64,000 nt of DNA from Candidatus Izemoplasmatales bacterium (GTDB lineage: Bacteria; Bacillota_I; Bacilli_A; Izemoplasmatales; Hujiaoplasmataceae), in the NCBI GenBank assembly GCA_028691315.1, contig JAQUZN010000002.1, forward strand, positions 1 through 64,000, given 5' to 3'. Made by a program: the position numbers and the translations under genes. Shown piece by piece: positions 1-8,357 of the stretch (position 1 is the stretch's first letter; the number at the start of each line of letters is the position of its first letter). The notes beneath the pieces are model-generated. The model did not search any database. It was not told the origin of the DNA and saw only the letters and a list, made by a program, of their open reading frames with translations.

Positions 1-705
1 TTATGGAATTCGATTAAGTTTTCGACTATTCTAGCGGTATTACAAACATTTATCTCTGCAATTACTGGTTTTGCATTTGCTAGATATGAATTTAGAGGAA
101 AGAAATTCTTATATACCGTTTTATTACTATCCTTTATTATTCCTGTTCCAATTCTACTTATTACGCAATATAATATGTTTTCAACTGTCTATACTTCCAT
201 GGGATGGATTGGCGCTGGAAAAGGTCTAAATACTTATGATTCACAACTAATCATGGCATTTTTCGGACAAGGAGTTAATTCAGCAATTTTGATTTTGATT
301 TTTGTTAACTTCTTTAAGATGATTCCAACAGATTTATATGAAGCTGGTAAAATTGACGGAGCGAATCCGCTTCAATTATTTTGGCACATAACAATCAAAT
401 TATCGTTATCCACAATCATTGTTGTATTCCTCTTTTCATTTGTTTGGAATTGGAATGAATCATATGTTACAGAATTCTTCGTTGGCGATGGAGTCGATTT
501 ATTTACCAACCAACTAGGAAAGTTTGACTCTTTATTTGGCTCACGAATTTCTGATGCTAGACAAGAAGGCGATTCTGTTCAATTAGTGGAGTCTTATAAA
601 ATGGCGGCGACAGTTGTGTCGATTATTCCACTTTTAATTCTTTATTTCTTAGGACAAAAATCGTTCGTTGAAGGAATCGAAAAGACAGGTATTACTGGAG
701 AGTAG
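1..705 (+). CDS. Carbohydrate ABC transporter permease (MalG type), 5' partial
   Basis: The frame is open from base 1, so the N-terminus lies outside the window; 234 codons plus a stop are visible. It is an inner-membrane subunit of a CUT1 sugar importer. Hydrophobic segments alternate with short loops, and the cytoplasmic EAA loop that docks on the ATPase is seen as EAGKIDGANPLQLFWHI in the middle of the fragment. The next gene, a secreted GH16 glucanase, begins directly at its stop codon, which suggests the imported sugar is a beta-glucan oligosaccharide (inference). The matching ATPase is probably the MsmK-type gene at 3723. Family assignment is confident; substrate is not established. Confidence 0.88.
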   Translation, partial: LWNSIKFSTILAVLQTFISAITGFAFARYEFRGKKFLYTVLLLSFIIPVPILLITQYNMFSTVYTSMGWIGAGKGLNTYDSQLIMAFFGQGVNSAILILIFVNFFKMIPTDLYEAGKIDGANPLQLFWHITIKLSLSTIIVVFLFSFVWNWNESYVTEFFVGDGVDLFTNQLGKFDSLFGSRISDARQEGDSVQLVESYKMAATVVSIIPLLILYFLGQKSFVEGIEKTGITGE

Positions 706-706
706 A

Positions 707-1618
707 ATGTTTAAAAAAATAATCGTAACAATGCTTTTCTTGGTTTTATCATTAGTGCTTTTTGCTTGTGATAAAATAAGCAATACGGAAACATTGATTA
801 CAACTGGTTTAACTGAAAGTTCTTTGGAGACAACGACAACTTTAGACGCATGTAAAGCATTGCACGTATCATATGTGTATGATGAGCTTGACTATAGACT
901 TGTTTTCGCCGATGAATTTGAAAACCCAAGTGGCATCCCTTCAATTCTGAAATGGAAGTATCAAACTGGTGATGGCGGTTGGGGAAATGATGAATTACAA
1001 TATTATACAGATGGATTAAATTCAACCGTAGTAGATGGTTCTTTGGTTATTAGTGCAAGAAAAGAATCTTTAGGTGATTCACAATACACTTCATCAAGAA
1101 TGAATTCTGTCAAAAGTTTCCTCTATGGTAAATTTGAAATTAGAGCTATGTTGCCACAAGGGAGTGGAACTTGGCCTGCCATTTGGATGATGCCAGAAAA
1201 ATCAATGTATGGCAGTTGGCCAAACAGTGGTGAGATTGATATTATGGAACATATTGGAGTGGATATGAATAAAGTTCATTTCAGTATTCATACCGAAAAG
1301 TATTACTTCAAAATCAATACACAGAAGACGTTTGTTTCAATTATTCCCAGTGTAAGTACTGAGTACCATATCTATGGAATTGAGTGGCTACCAGATAAAA
1401 TTATTTTTTTCGTTGATGATGTGATAAAGTGGATTTACTCGCCTACAAATTATGTAGATTGTCCTAGTTCAGCTGAGTGGCCATTTGATAAACCATTCTA
1501 CTTAATTCTCAATTTAGCAATTGGTGGATGGGGTGGAACTCCTTATGCTTCATTTATCGAAGAACAGATGAAGGTAGATTATGTGAGAGTTTATCAAGCA
1601 AATAACCTTTTTCCATAA
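707..1618 (+). CDS. Secreted GH16 beta-glucanase (laminarinase/lichenase-like) lipoprotein
   Basis: A 303-aa protein with a lipoprotein signal peptide (lysines, hydrophobic stretch, lipobox LFAC, Cys near residue 21). The ATG at 707 is preferred over upstream alternatives because it begins the signal peptide and has a GGAG site in the last codons of the permease gene. The GH16 active-site signature is visible as GEIDIMEH (E-x-D-x-x-E, nucleophile and acid/base Glu). Other GH16 hallmarks are WPAIWMMP before it and LNLAIGGWGG near the C-terminus. Family members cleave beta-1,3 or mixed beta-1,3/1,4 glucans. Translation is probably coupled to the sugar permease, so polymer degradation and oligosaccharide uptake would be co-expressed. 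Exact specificity cannot be read from sequence. Confidence 0.9.
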   Translation: MFKKIIVTMLFLVLSLVLFACDKISNTETLITTGLTESSLETTTTLDACKALHVSYVYDELDYRLVFADEFENPSGIPSILKWKYQTGDGGWGNDELQYYTDGLNSTVVDGSLVISARKESLGDSQYTSSRMNSVKSFLYGKFEIRAMLPQGSGTWPAIWMMPEKSMYGSWPNSGEIDIMEHIGVDMNKVHFSIHTEKYYFKINTQKTFVSIIPSVSTEYHIYGIEWLPDKIIFFVDDVIKWIYSPTNYVDCPSSAEWPFDKPFYLILNLAIGGWGGTPYASFIEEQMKVDYVRVYQANNLFP

Positions 1619-1647
1619 AAGTTAGCATGAACTTATAATAATTATGA

Positions 1648-1684
1648 TATAATAAATGCTGACAAATTGTCGGCATTTATTATA
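1648..1684 (+). terminator. Stem-loop between GH16 and the VTC gene
   Basis: AATAAATGCTGACA pairs with TGTCGGCATTTATT (one G-U pair) around a very short loop. It follows the GH16 stop by about 30 bases and lies 20 bases before the VTC start. A TATGATATAAT stretch overlaps its left edge, so a promoter -10 may be embedded. No clean T-run follows; it could be a terminator or a 5' UTR stem. Confidence 0.5.
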
Positions 1685-1702
1685 TCCAAAGGATGATTCT
1701 AG

Positions 1703-2377
1703 ATGGATTTAAAACGAACTGAATTAAAATACATTATCACATTCGATGACTATTATAAACTAAAAAATGAATTACGTTTTTTAATGGATTTGGATGCTCA
1801 TTCATCAATAGAAACCAAAGATTATCATATTAAGTCACTCTATTTTGATGATGTTTACGATTCACATGTGATGGAAAAAGCAGATGGAGTTGAGTTTCAT
1901 CAAAAATTTCGGATTCGATCTTATGGAGATGAAAATGCTAGATTAGAGTATAAAACCAAAGTTGGTAATCTAACAAGCAAGCAATCTATGTGGCTATTAA
2001 ATGGACTTGAAAATGCAATTATGAATCAAAATTATGATTTTTTGTTTCGTTATATTAAAGAGCCACTCATTGAACAGTTGGTCGTTAGAATGAAAATGGA
2101 TCATTTGAAACCCGTCATATGGGTTGATTATGATCGAGAAGCATACACATATTCCGTTGGAGATGTTAGAATCACTTTTGATAAAAATATCGAAGCTTCT
2201 ATCTTTAACAGGGCATATCCATTTACTAGAAGAATTTTAGAACCTAAAACAATGATTTTAGAAGTGAAGTATACAGAAATACTTCCTGATTTTATAAATA
2301 AAGTTGTGATGCATCGTAATTTTCAAGTGTTGTCATACTCAAAGTATTATATGAGTTGGCTCTTGCTTGAATCATAA
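1703..2377 (+). CDS. VTC-domain protein (polyphosphate polymerase-like, CYTH fold)
   Basis: A 224-aa soluble protein that is all VTC domain (tunnel-fold triphosphate-binding superfamily). Basic and acidic residues expected to line the tunnel are visible: ELKYII at the N-terminus, KFRIRSYG, LEYKTK, and EVKYTE near the end. Eukaryotic VTC4 makes polyphosphate from ATP; bacterial homologues are usually annotated as polyphosphate polymerase domain proteins, but activity is untested here. It is followed 18 bases later by a DUF4956 membrane protein, a recurrent bacterial partner. The start ATG follows an AAAGGATGATT ribosome site. Confidence 0.85.
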   Translation: MDLKRTELKYIITFDDYYKLKNELRFLMDLDAHSSIETKDYHIKSLYFDDVYDSHVMEKADGVEFHQKFRIRSYGDENARLEYKTKVGNLTSKQSMWLLNGLENAIMNQNYDFLFRYIKEPLIEQLVVRMKMDHLKPVIWVDYDREAYTYSVGDVRITFDKNIEASIFNRAYPFTRRILEPKTMILEVKYTEILPDFINKVVMHRNFQVLSYSKYYMSWLLLES

Positions 2378-2395
2378 GGAAAAGAGGATAATTTT

Positions 2396-3073
2396 ATGAC
2401 AATGCTTTTTTTATCTATTATTGATGTGTTAGGAGAACTCGAGTCACTTGAGTTATCAATTCCAGAGATTATTTTAAATTTATTGATCGCATTACTTGTT
2501 AGTTTATGGGTTTTATGGATTTACAAACTAAGCTATCAAACGACAGTGTATAACAAAAGTTTTTCTATGACATTACCGATTTCAGCACTTGTAACGACGA
2601 TGGTCATCATGGCTGTGTCGACAAACGTTCTATTATCACTTGGAATGGTAGGAGCACTTTCTATTGTTCGGTTTAGAACTGCGATAAAAAACCCCCTAGA
2701 CACTATTTTTATGTTTTGGGCTATTGGTATTGGGATTACTGTGGGGGCAAATTCAAGTGTTCTAGCTATCATTGGCAGTATTGTTATTGGGCTAAGCATT
2801 CTGTTTGTTCAAACACTTGAAATTTTCACTACACCATATATATTAATTGTTTCAATAAATGGCGAATATGATGAAATGCTAATTATGGATGAAGTTAAAA
2901 AAATCTATGCGAAATATCAAGTAAGAAATAAATCCATTGAGAAAGATCACACTGAACTTACTTTTGAAGTGCGTGGGAAAAAGGGGATGGAAAAGCACAT
3001 TGATCCTTTAAAAACTCTTCCTGGAGTTTCTCAAGTTTTGTTATTAAGCTACAGAGGAGATTATGTTTTATAA
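2396..3073 (+). CDS. DUF4956 family membrane protein
   Basis: A 225-aa protein with four predicted membrane segments in the first about 145 residues (for example ILNLLIALLVSLWVLWIYKL and STNVLLSLGMVGALSIVRF) followed by a soluble about 80-residue tail. The motif SIVRFRTAIKNPLDTIFMFWAIG after the second or third helix is characteristic of DUF4956. Known bacterial DUF4956 genes often sit beside VTC-domain genes, as here. A plausible role is the membrane anchor or channel for polyphosphate made by the VTC protein, by analogy with yeast VTC (inference). An alternative start two codons downstream (Met3) is possible. Confidence 0.82.
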   Translation: MTMLFLSIIDVLGELESLELSIPEIILNLLIALLVSLWVLWIYKLSYQTTVYNKSFSMTLPISALVTTMVIMAVSTNVLLSLGMVGALSIVRFRTAIKNPLDTIFMFWAIGIGITVGANSSVLAIIGSIVIGLSILFVQTLEIFTTPYILIVSINGEYDEMLIMDEVKKIYAKYQVRNKSIEKDHTELTFEVRGKKGMEKHIDPLKTLPGVSQVLLLSYRGDYVL

Positions 3074-3081
3074 GAAGTGAA

Positions 3082-3642
3082 GTGACTATTTTGAAGCGAA
3101 AAGTGATTCTTTATCATAAGTCAAACGAAAGCGATAATTTAATCGCTTTTTTGTCTTTATCTGAATCAATAACTTTTGAGAAGAAGAAGGATCATTTTTT
3201 TGAAATAACAACTGACCTGTTTGAAGATGAGTTTGACTTGTCTAATTTACGAGGAATGGCATTACAAGAAATATACCAAGACTTTACAGCATTTATTTGT
3301 CCTAATTCCGGCGTATTTGATATGAAGTTAACTTATGAAGTGTTACCTCTTGTATCATTTGGCGTATACACACCTGAATCTTTGATTAAGGCCATTTGTT
3401 TCTTAAATCAAGGAGAATACATTACTAGACTAAAAAGCTTCTACAATAATCATTTTGGGCATGAAACCATTGATTCGATACTTGGTTTTATTAAAAATGA
3501 TATGAACGCCACAAAAGCATCAAAAGAGTTATATATGCACCGTAATACCATGAATTACCGACTAGATCACTTTGTTGAAAAAAGTGAAGTAAATGTCAGA
3601 CATTTTACTGGTGCGTTTGCATTTTACTTGCTGTTTAGTTAG
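3082..3642 (+). CDS. PucR/CdaR-type C-terminal HTH protein
   Basis: A 186-aa protein starting with GTG (a TTG three codons later is an alternative). The last about 60 residues match the PucR C-terminal helix-turn-helix: a long helix, then TKASKELYMHRNTMNYRLDHF, where the HRNTxxYRL core is diagnostic. The first 120 residues are not recognised and are too short for the usual GGDEF-like or sugar-diacid sensor domain. It is 80 bases upstream of the sugar ATPase gene and just after the VTC/DUF4956 pair. Regulation of the neighbouring transport genes is an inference from position. Confidence 0.7.
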   Translation: MTILKRKVILYHKSNESDNLIAFLSLSESITFEKKKDHFFEITTDLFEDEFDLSNLRGMALQEIYQDFTAFICPNSGVFDMKLTYEVLPLVSFGVYTPESLIKAICFLNQGEYITRLKSFYNNHFGHETIDSILGFIKNDMNATKASKELYMHRNTMNYRLDHFVEKSEVNVRHFTGAFAFYLLFS

Positions 3643-3677
3643 CATTTGTGCACTTTGCATATATGCTTTTTTTGATG
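3641..3677 (+). terminator. Possible weak terminator after the PucR-type gene
   Basis: AGCAT at 3642 can pair with ATGCT before a run of seven T. The stem is short and AT-rich. It is followed by a TATAAT hexamer at 3685-3690 that may be the -10 of the ATPase gene; no convincing -35 is seen. Confidence 0.35.
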
Positions 3678-3722
3678 ATTTTTATATAATATAAGCGAAT
3701 CTAAAATATATAGGAGGAAATT

Positions 3723-4841
3723 ATGTCTACATTAACATTTAAACATCTCGACAAGGTTTATGATAATGGTGTTCAAGCAGTTTTTGACTTTTCTTTAGAA
3801 GTTAAGAACAGAGAATTCATCGTTTTCGTAGGGCCTTCTGGTTGCGGAAAATCTACAACCTTAAGAATGATTGCTGGTCTTGAAGAAATTACTGCTGGAG
3901 AACTTTATATTGACGATGTTTTGGTCAACGATGTTGCGCCAAAAGATAGAAACATTGCCATGGTATTCCAATCTTATGCTTTATATCCACATATGACTGT
4001 TTATGATAACATGGCATTTGGATTAAAACTAAGAAAAATGCCTAAAGATGAAATTGAAAGAAGAGTAAAAAATGCCGCTGATATTCTTGGATTAACTGGT
4101 TATCTTGACCGTAAACCAAAAGCATTATCAGGTGGACAAAGACAACGTGTTGCTTTAGGTAGAGCTATCGTTCGTGATGCAAAAGTATTCTTGATGGATG
4201 AGCCATTATCAAATCTTGATGCTAAATTACGTGTTGCGATGAGAGCCGAATTAATTAAATTACACGAAAGACTTGAAACAACAACAATCTATGTAACCCA
4301 TGACCAAATTGAAGCCATGACAATGGCAACAAGAATCGTTGTTATGAAAGATGGATACATTCAACAAATTGGTGCTCCAAAAGAAATTTATGACAATCCT
4401 AATAATATGTTTGTTGGTGGATTTATTGGAACTCCTGCCATGAACTTTTTAACTGGTGAAGTTCAAGCAGATGGATATTTCTATTCTGATAGTTTGAAAT
4501 TAAAAGTTCCAGAACCTAAATTTGCTTTATTAAAAGAGAAAAACTATTTGGATCGTCAAATTGTTTTAGGAACTCGTCCTGAAGATTTACATGATGAATT
4601 AGTAGCTCTTGAAACATACAAAGATTCAAAAGCAAAATTCTTAGTTGACGTTGCCGAGTTACTTGGTGCTGAAACGAACATTCATATCGCTGTTGGAAAT
4701 ACGAATATTATTGCTAAAGTTAACGCGAGAAGCGATGTTCATATCGGTGATACAATTGAACTTGCATTCAATATGAATAAATGCCATTTCTTTGATATGG
4801 AAAATGAACAAAGAATTATGAAATCTTCAGCTGTGAAGTAA
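3723..4841 (+). CDS. msmK: Multiple-sugar ABC transporter ATP-binding protein (MsmK/UgpC family)
   Basis: A 372-aa ATPase that powers CUT1 sugar importers and is often shared among several permeases. Visible motifs in order: Walker A GPSGCGKST (about residue 38), Q-loop FQSYALYPHM, signature LSGGQRQR, Walker B VFLMDEPLSNLDA, switch His in YVTHDQIEAM. A C-terminal MalK-like TOBE/regulatory domain follows (about 235-372). The start follows a strong TAGGAGG site. It stands alone between a weak upstream hairpin and a clear terminator, consistent with a shared ATPase gene serving the permease at the window start. Confidence 0.93.
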   Translation: MSTLTFKHLDKVYDNGVQAVFDFSLEVKNREFIVFVGPSGCGKSTTLRMIAGLEEITAGELYIDDVLVNDVAPKDRNIAMVFQSYALYPHMTVYDNMAFGLKLRKMPKDEIERRVKNAADILGLTGYLDRKPKALSGGQRQRVALGRAIVRDAKVFLMDEPLSNLDAKLRVAMRAELIKLHERLETTTIYVTHDQIEAMTMATRIVVMKDGYIQQIGAPKEIYDNPNNMFVGGFIGTPAMNFLTGEVQADGYFYSDSLKLKVPEPKFALLKEKNYLDRQIVLGTRPEDLHDELVALETYKDSKAKFLVDVAELLGAETNIHIAVGNTNIIAKVNARSDVHIGDTIELAFNMNKCHFFDMENEQRIMKSSAVK

Positions 4842-4857
4842 TCTAACTAAATTATAT

Positions 4858-4887
4858 AAAAAGTCACCTTGCGGTGGCTTTTTTTCT
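4858..4887 (+). terminator. Rho-independent terminator of the ATPase gene
   Basis: AAGTCACC (4862-4868 core) pairs with GGTGGCTT with one G-U pair around a TTGC loop and is followed by seven T. Confidence 0.85.
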
Positions 4888-4943
4888 TGATTTTTTCAAA
4901 AACAAAAACAAAAAATTATGATATATTGATTATGGGTGAGAAT

Positions 4944-5354
4944 ATGATTCACTATATATATAAATCTTCATATTTGGATGTTTGGATTTGCGAAGACCAT
5001 TCTTATAAAACGACACATAAATCCCTCAATAAGGTACTAGATGAGCTTTGTATTCTCCGTTTATCAACACTTGAAGGGATGCAAACTTCAATCAAAAACC
5101 TTTTTGACTTTCATTCAAAAATTCCTTTATATTTAGGCGATTCACTCTTTCTTTTTCCATTAAAGGGACTCAGGGGGAAAGAAAGTCTTTATATTAACTA
5201 CTTTAGTATTAAAGAAATTATCCCTATAACAAAGAAGATATGCTATATCCAGTTTATTGATTATCACGAATTGAAGTGCGACATATTTCATATATTAAAT
5301 AAACAAATTGAGAAATGTGAAAAAATCCTCGCTTATGTGAATAATCAATTTTAA
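4944..5354 (+). CDS. ComK-like competence transcription factor
   Basis: A 136-aa protein. The ATG at 4944 follows GGTGAG; upstream in-frame codons overlap a TATGATATAT stretch and were not used. The sequence resembles ComK: a central [19 protein letters not shown] segment (compare the STxEGR region), then [18 protein letters not shown] and YINYFSI, matching the ComK order of a pathway through a conserved FP and an aromatic-rich strand. ComK activates DNA-uptake genes in Bacillus by binding paired AT-boxes. A comFA homologue is present at 42691 in this window. Similarity is moderate, so assignment is to the family and not to proven function. Confidence 0.65.
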   Translation: MIHYIYKSSYLDVWICEDHSYKTTHKSLNKVLDELCILRLSTLEGMQTSIKNLFDFHSKIPLYLGDSLFLFPLKGLRGKESLYINYFSIKEIIPITKKICYIQFIDYHELKCDIFHILNKQIEKCEKILAYVNNQF

Positions 5355-5428
5355 AATAAGAAAATGTTTTCATTTTTATAAAACCGATACTTTACTGTGG
5401 TATTTTAGTAGTTTAAATAGTATAATGG

Positions 5429-5447
5429 GTATTGTTATAAGCAATAC
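5429..5447. promoter_or_regulatory. Palindrome at the probable pgk transcription start
   Basis: GTATTG and CAATAC arms flank seven bases (5429-5434 and 5442-5447). It sits three bases after a TATAAT (5421-5426) and just before the TAGGAGGAG ribosome site of pgk. It could be an operator for the XRE-cupin regulator encoded downstream, or a short 5' UTR hairpin. Regulator identity is unproven. Confidence 0.4.
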
Positions 5448-5463
5448 TTATAGGAGGAGCAAT

Positions 5464-6690
5464 ATGAAAAAGAAGACAGTTGAAGACATACAAGTATTAG
5501 GAAAGAAAGTACTTGTTAGAGTTGATTTTAATGTTCCTATGCAAGATGGAGAAATTACTGATGATAATCGTATTCGACAAGCATTACCAACAATCGAGTA
5601 CCTTTTAGATGAAGGCGGGAAAGTAATTTTATTCAGTCATTTAGGACGTGTCAAAAGCGAAGCTGATAAAGCTTCCGCAACGTTAGCACCCGTTGCTAAA
5701 AAGCTAGAAGAACTATTAGGAAAAAAAGTGAAATTTATTCCTGAAACACGTGGAAAAGTATTAGAAGATGCGATTAATCAATTGAAGAACGGCGAAGTAT
5801 TAATGTTTGAAAACACACGTTTTGAAGATATCGTTGGCAAAAAAGAGTCTGGTAATGACCCTGATTTAGGTGCGTACTGGGCAAGCCTTGGAGATGTATT
5901 CGTTAATGATGCATTTGGTACTGCTCACCGTGCGCATGCAAGCAACGTAGGTATTGCAAGTCACTTAGAAAGTGTTGCTGGATTCTTAGTTGAAAAAGAA
6001 CTTCGATATATTGGCGATGCAGTGGATAATCCTGTAAGACCATTTGTCGCAATTCTTGGTGGAGCAAAAGTATCTGATAAAATTGCTGTTATTGAAAACT
6101 TATTAAAAAAAGCTGATAAGATTTTAATTGGTGGTGGAATGGCTTATACTTTTATGAAAGCTTTAGGATTCAATATTGGAACTTCAATTTGTGAGTTAGA
6201 TAAAGTTGAATTAGCTAAAAGTTTACTTGAAAAAGCAAGTGGAAAAATCATTCTTCCTGTTGATTTAGTTGTGACAGAAGAGTTTAAAGCTGATGCACCG
6301 TTTAGAGTAACTACTTATAAAAATATCAAAGATAATGAAATGGGACTTGATGTTGGTCCAAAGACAATTGAACTTTTCGCTAAAGAATTAAAAGGAGCGA
6401 AAACCGTAGTATGGAATGGACCATTAGGTGTTTTTGAATTTGAAAACTTTGCAAAAGGCACACGTGCAATATGTGAAATTCTTGCGAACCTTAAAGAAGC
6501 TAAAACGATTATCGGTGGAGGCGATTCCGCTGCAGCTGCGATTCAAATGGGATTTGAAAAACAATTCACTCACATTTCAACTGGTGGTGGAGCATCTCTT
6601 GAGTACCTTGAGGGCAAAGCACTTCCTGGAGTTGAAGCATTAACTGATCAAGAACCATGTGATTGTGGAAGCAATTGCGAGTGCAAATAA
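5464..6690 (+). CDS. pgk: Phosphoglycerate kinase with a cysteine-rich C-terminal tail
   Basis: A 408-aa glycolytic enzyme converting 1,3-bisphosphoglycerate and ADP to 3-phosphoglycerate and ATP in the cytosol. The start at 5464 gives the usual N-terminus and follows TAGGAGGAG. Diagnostic pieces: [15 protein letters not shown], the ENTRF strand, [16 protein letters not shown] and GGGDSAAA near the nucleotide site. The normal C-terminus (about LPGVEAL) is extended by about 12 residues holding Cys399, 401, 405 and 407 in a CDC-x3-CEC pattern, unusual for the family and possibly metal-binding. It leads a cluster with a regulator, an HPr-like protein and tpiA. Confidence 0.97.
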   Translation: MKKKTVEDIQVLGKKVLVRVDFNVPMQDGEITDDNRIRQALPTIEYLLDEGGKVILFSHLGRVKSEADKASATLAPVAKKLEELLGKKVKFIPETRGKVLEDAINQLKNGEVLMFENTRFEDIVGKKESGNDPDLGAYWASLGDVFVNDAFGTAHRAHASNVGIASHLESVAGFLVEKELRYIGDAVDNPVRPFVAILGGAKVSDKIAVIENLLKKADKILIGGGMAYTFMKALGFNIGTSICELDKVELAKSLLEKASGKIILPVDLVVTEEFKADAPFRVTTYKNIKDNEMGLDVGPKTIELFAKELKGAKTVVWNGPLGVFEFENFAKGTRAICEILANLKEAKTIIGGGDSAAAAIQMGFEKQFTHISTGGGASLEYLEGKALPGVEALTDQEPCDCGSNCECK

Positions 6691-6693
6691 AAA

Positions 6694-7236
6694 ATGCTTC
6701 AAATTGGAACTAAACTTCGCGAATTACGTCTCGAGAACGGATTAACTCAAGAAGAATTAGCTGATCGAAGTGAACTTTCAAAAGGATTTATTTCTCAAGT
6801 AGAAAGAGATTTGACAAGTCCTTCAATCCAAACTCTTCAAAATATGCTTGAAGTTCTTGGCTCTTCACTTGCTGATTTTTTTTCTTCAAGTGAGGAAGAA
6901 AATTACGTATTCACAGAAGATCAGTTTTTCGAAAAGATTGATCACGAAAAACTGACTAAAATCAGTTGGATTGTACCAAATGCACAAAAGTATGAAATGG
7001 AACCAATTTTATTAGAAATAGAACCTTTTGGAATTGCATACGATGATGAGCCTCATGCGGGTGAAGAATTTGGATATGTTCTTGAAGGCGAAATATCCTT
7101 GAAAATTGGGAAGAAAAAGTATAGAATAGAAAAGGGTCAAACATTTTATTATATTTCTAATAAATCACATACCCTTGAAAATCTATCAAAAAGAAAAGCG
7201 GTTGTGCTTTGGGTTTCAACACCACCGATGTTTTAA
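6694..7236 (+). CDS. XRE-family regulator with C-terminal cupin domain
   Basis: A 180-aa cytosolic DNA-binding protein. Residues about 5-62 form an XRE/Cro helix-turn-helix (GLTQEELADRSELSKGFISQ, then VERDLTSPS). Residues about 105-178 form a cupin_2 beta-barrel (PHAGEEFGYVLEGEI, then YYISNKSHTLEN), the usual small-ligand sensor of the PuuR-like group. The start is only three bases after the pgk stop and no strong ribosome site is seen, so translation may be coupled. Location between pgk and an HPr-like gene makes control of glycolytic genes by a metabolite a reasonable inference; ligand unknown. Confidence 0.85.
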   Translation: MLQIGTKLRELRLENGLTQEELADRSELSKGFISQVERDLTSPSIQTLQNMLEVLGSSLADFFSSSEEENYVFTEDQFFEKIDHEKLTKISWIVPNAQKYEMEPILLEIEPFGIAYDDEPHAGEEFGYVLEGEISLKIGKKKYRIEKGQTFYYISNKSHTLENLSKRKAVVLWVSTPPMF

Positions 7237-7258
7237 ATATGAAAAGAGGAGAATTATA

Positions 7259-7504
7259 ATGGAAAAAACAATCACAATTAAGTCAACAGCTGGAATACAT
7301 GCAGAACTTGCCGCAAAAATTGTACAAACTGCTAGTAAATATGATGTTGATATTCGATTAGTATATGCTCATGTAACAATCGACGCAAAATCAATTTTAG
7401 GATTGATGAGCCTTGCAGTACCTCAAGGTGAAAATGTTAAGTTAGTTGCTATAGGCGATAAGGCTCAAGAAGCAATTAATGATATTGAGAAAATTATTGG
7501 GTAA
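7259..7504 (+). CDS. HPr-like phosphocarrier protein with altered active site
   Basis: An 81-aa protein; ATG 7259 follows AGAGGAG. It has the HPr fold signature: the His of GIHAELA at residue 14 corresponds to HPr His15, and DAKSILGLMSL at 42-52 corresponds to the regulatory Ser46 region (here Ser45). The normal GIHARPA is changed so that Arg17 becomes Glu16 and Pro18 becomes Leu17. In canonical HPr this Arg stabilises the phospho-histidine, so phosphotransfer may be altered or lost while the seryl-phosphorylation face is kept. It lies between the XRE-cupin gene and tpiA (5 bases). A regulatory, Crh-like role is inferred. Confidence 0.85.
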   Translation: MEKTITIKSTAGIHAELAAKIVQTASKYDVDIRLVYAHVTIDAKSILGLMSLAVPQGENVKLVAIGDKAQEAINDIEKIIG

Positions 7505-7509
7505 ATAAA

Positions 7510-8274
7510 ATGAGAAAACCAATTATTGCCGGAAACTGGAAAATGTTTAAAACCAGAGATGAAGCTTTATACTTTATCTTAAAAGTTTCGACAATGATGC
7601 CAGATATCGATAAAGTTGACTCTGTTATTTTAGCCCAATCACCATTAATGCGTGATCTTGTCAAACGCCAAGGAGAAAATCTTCGTATTGGAGCTCAAAA
7701 TCTTTATTATGAAGATGAAGGAGCATTTACAGGCGAAGTATCAGGACAATTACTAGCAAGTTATAATGTCGATTATGTTGTCATTGGACATAGCGAAAGA
7801 AGAAACATTTTTGGTGAAACCGACCAAGAAGTAAACAAGAAAATTAAAGCCGCTTTGAAACACAATATTTTACCAATATTATGTGTTGGTGAACATTTAG
7901 AAGAACGCGAAAACTTACAAACGAATCAAGTATTATCAACGCAAATTACTGCTGCTTTAGATGGCATTTCAAAAGAACAAATGGCAAATATTGTCATTGC
8001 TTATGAACCAATCTGGGCCATCGGAACCGGAAAAACTGCTACATCTGATATGGCTGATGAATCTTGTGGATTTATTCGAGATCTTGTTAAAACGTTATAT
8101 GATGACATTGTTTCAGATACAATTAGAATTCAATATGGTGGTTCTGTTAAACCTGAAAATATTGATGAACTCTTATCTAAACCAAATATCGATGGTGCTT
8201 TAATTGGTGGAGCATCACTTGATCCAGATAAGTTTATCTATATGGCCAATGCTGCTTTAAAAAGAGTAGAGTAA
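7510..8274 (+). CDS. tpiA: Triosephosphate isomerase
   Basis: A 254-aa TIM-barrel enzyme interconverting dihydroxyacetone phosphate and glyceraldehyde 3-phosphate. The catalytic elements are all visible: GNWKM (Lys), IGHSERR (His about 95), AYEPIWAIGTGK (Glu plus flexible loop 6), and the phosphate-binding YGGSVKPEN and GGASL. It starts five bases after the HPr-like gene and ends at a strong terminator, closing the glycolytic cluster. Confidence 0.97.
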   Translation: MRKPIIAGNWKMFKTRDEALYFILKVSTMMPDIDKVDSVILAQSPLMRDLVKRQGENLRIGAQNLYYEDEGAFTGEVSGQLLASYNVDYVVIGHSERRNIFGETDQEVNKKIKAALKHNILPILCVGEHLEERENLQTNQVLSTQITAALDGISKEQMANIVIAYEPIWAIGTGKTATSDMADESCGFIRDLVKTLYDDIVSDTIRIQYGGSVKPENIDELLSKPNIDGALIGGASLDPDKFIYMANAALKRVE

Positions 8275-8281
8275 ATTATTT

Positions 8282-8310
8282 AAGACAACGAAAGTTGTCT
8301 TTTTTTTTTA
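8282..8310 (+). terminator. Terminator of the pgk-tpiA cluster
   Basis: AGACAAC and GTTGTCT pair around a GAAA tetraloop and are followed by ten T. Confidence 0.92.
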
Positions 8311-8321
8311 GAAAAACAGCA

Positions 8322-8351
8322 CAAAAAAAAGTGCATCCAACTGGATGCACT
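8322..8351 (-). terminator. Terminator of rpsD
   Basis: Read on the minus strand, GTGCATCC and GGATGCAC pair around AGTT and are followed by eight T, seven bases after the rpsD stop. Confidence 0.92.
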
Positions 8352-8357
8352 ATATTT

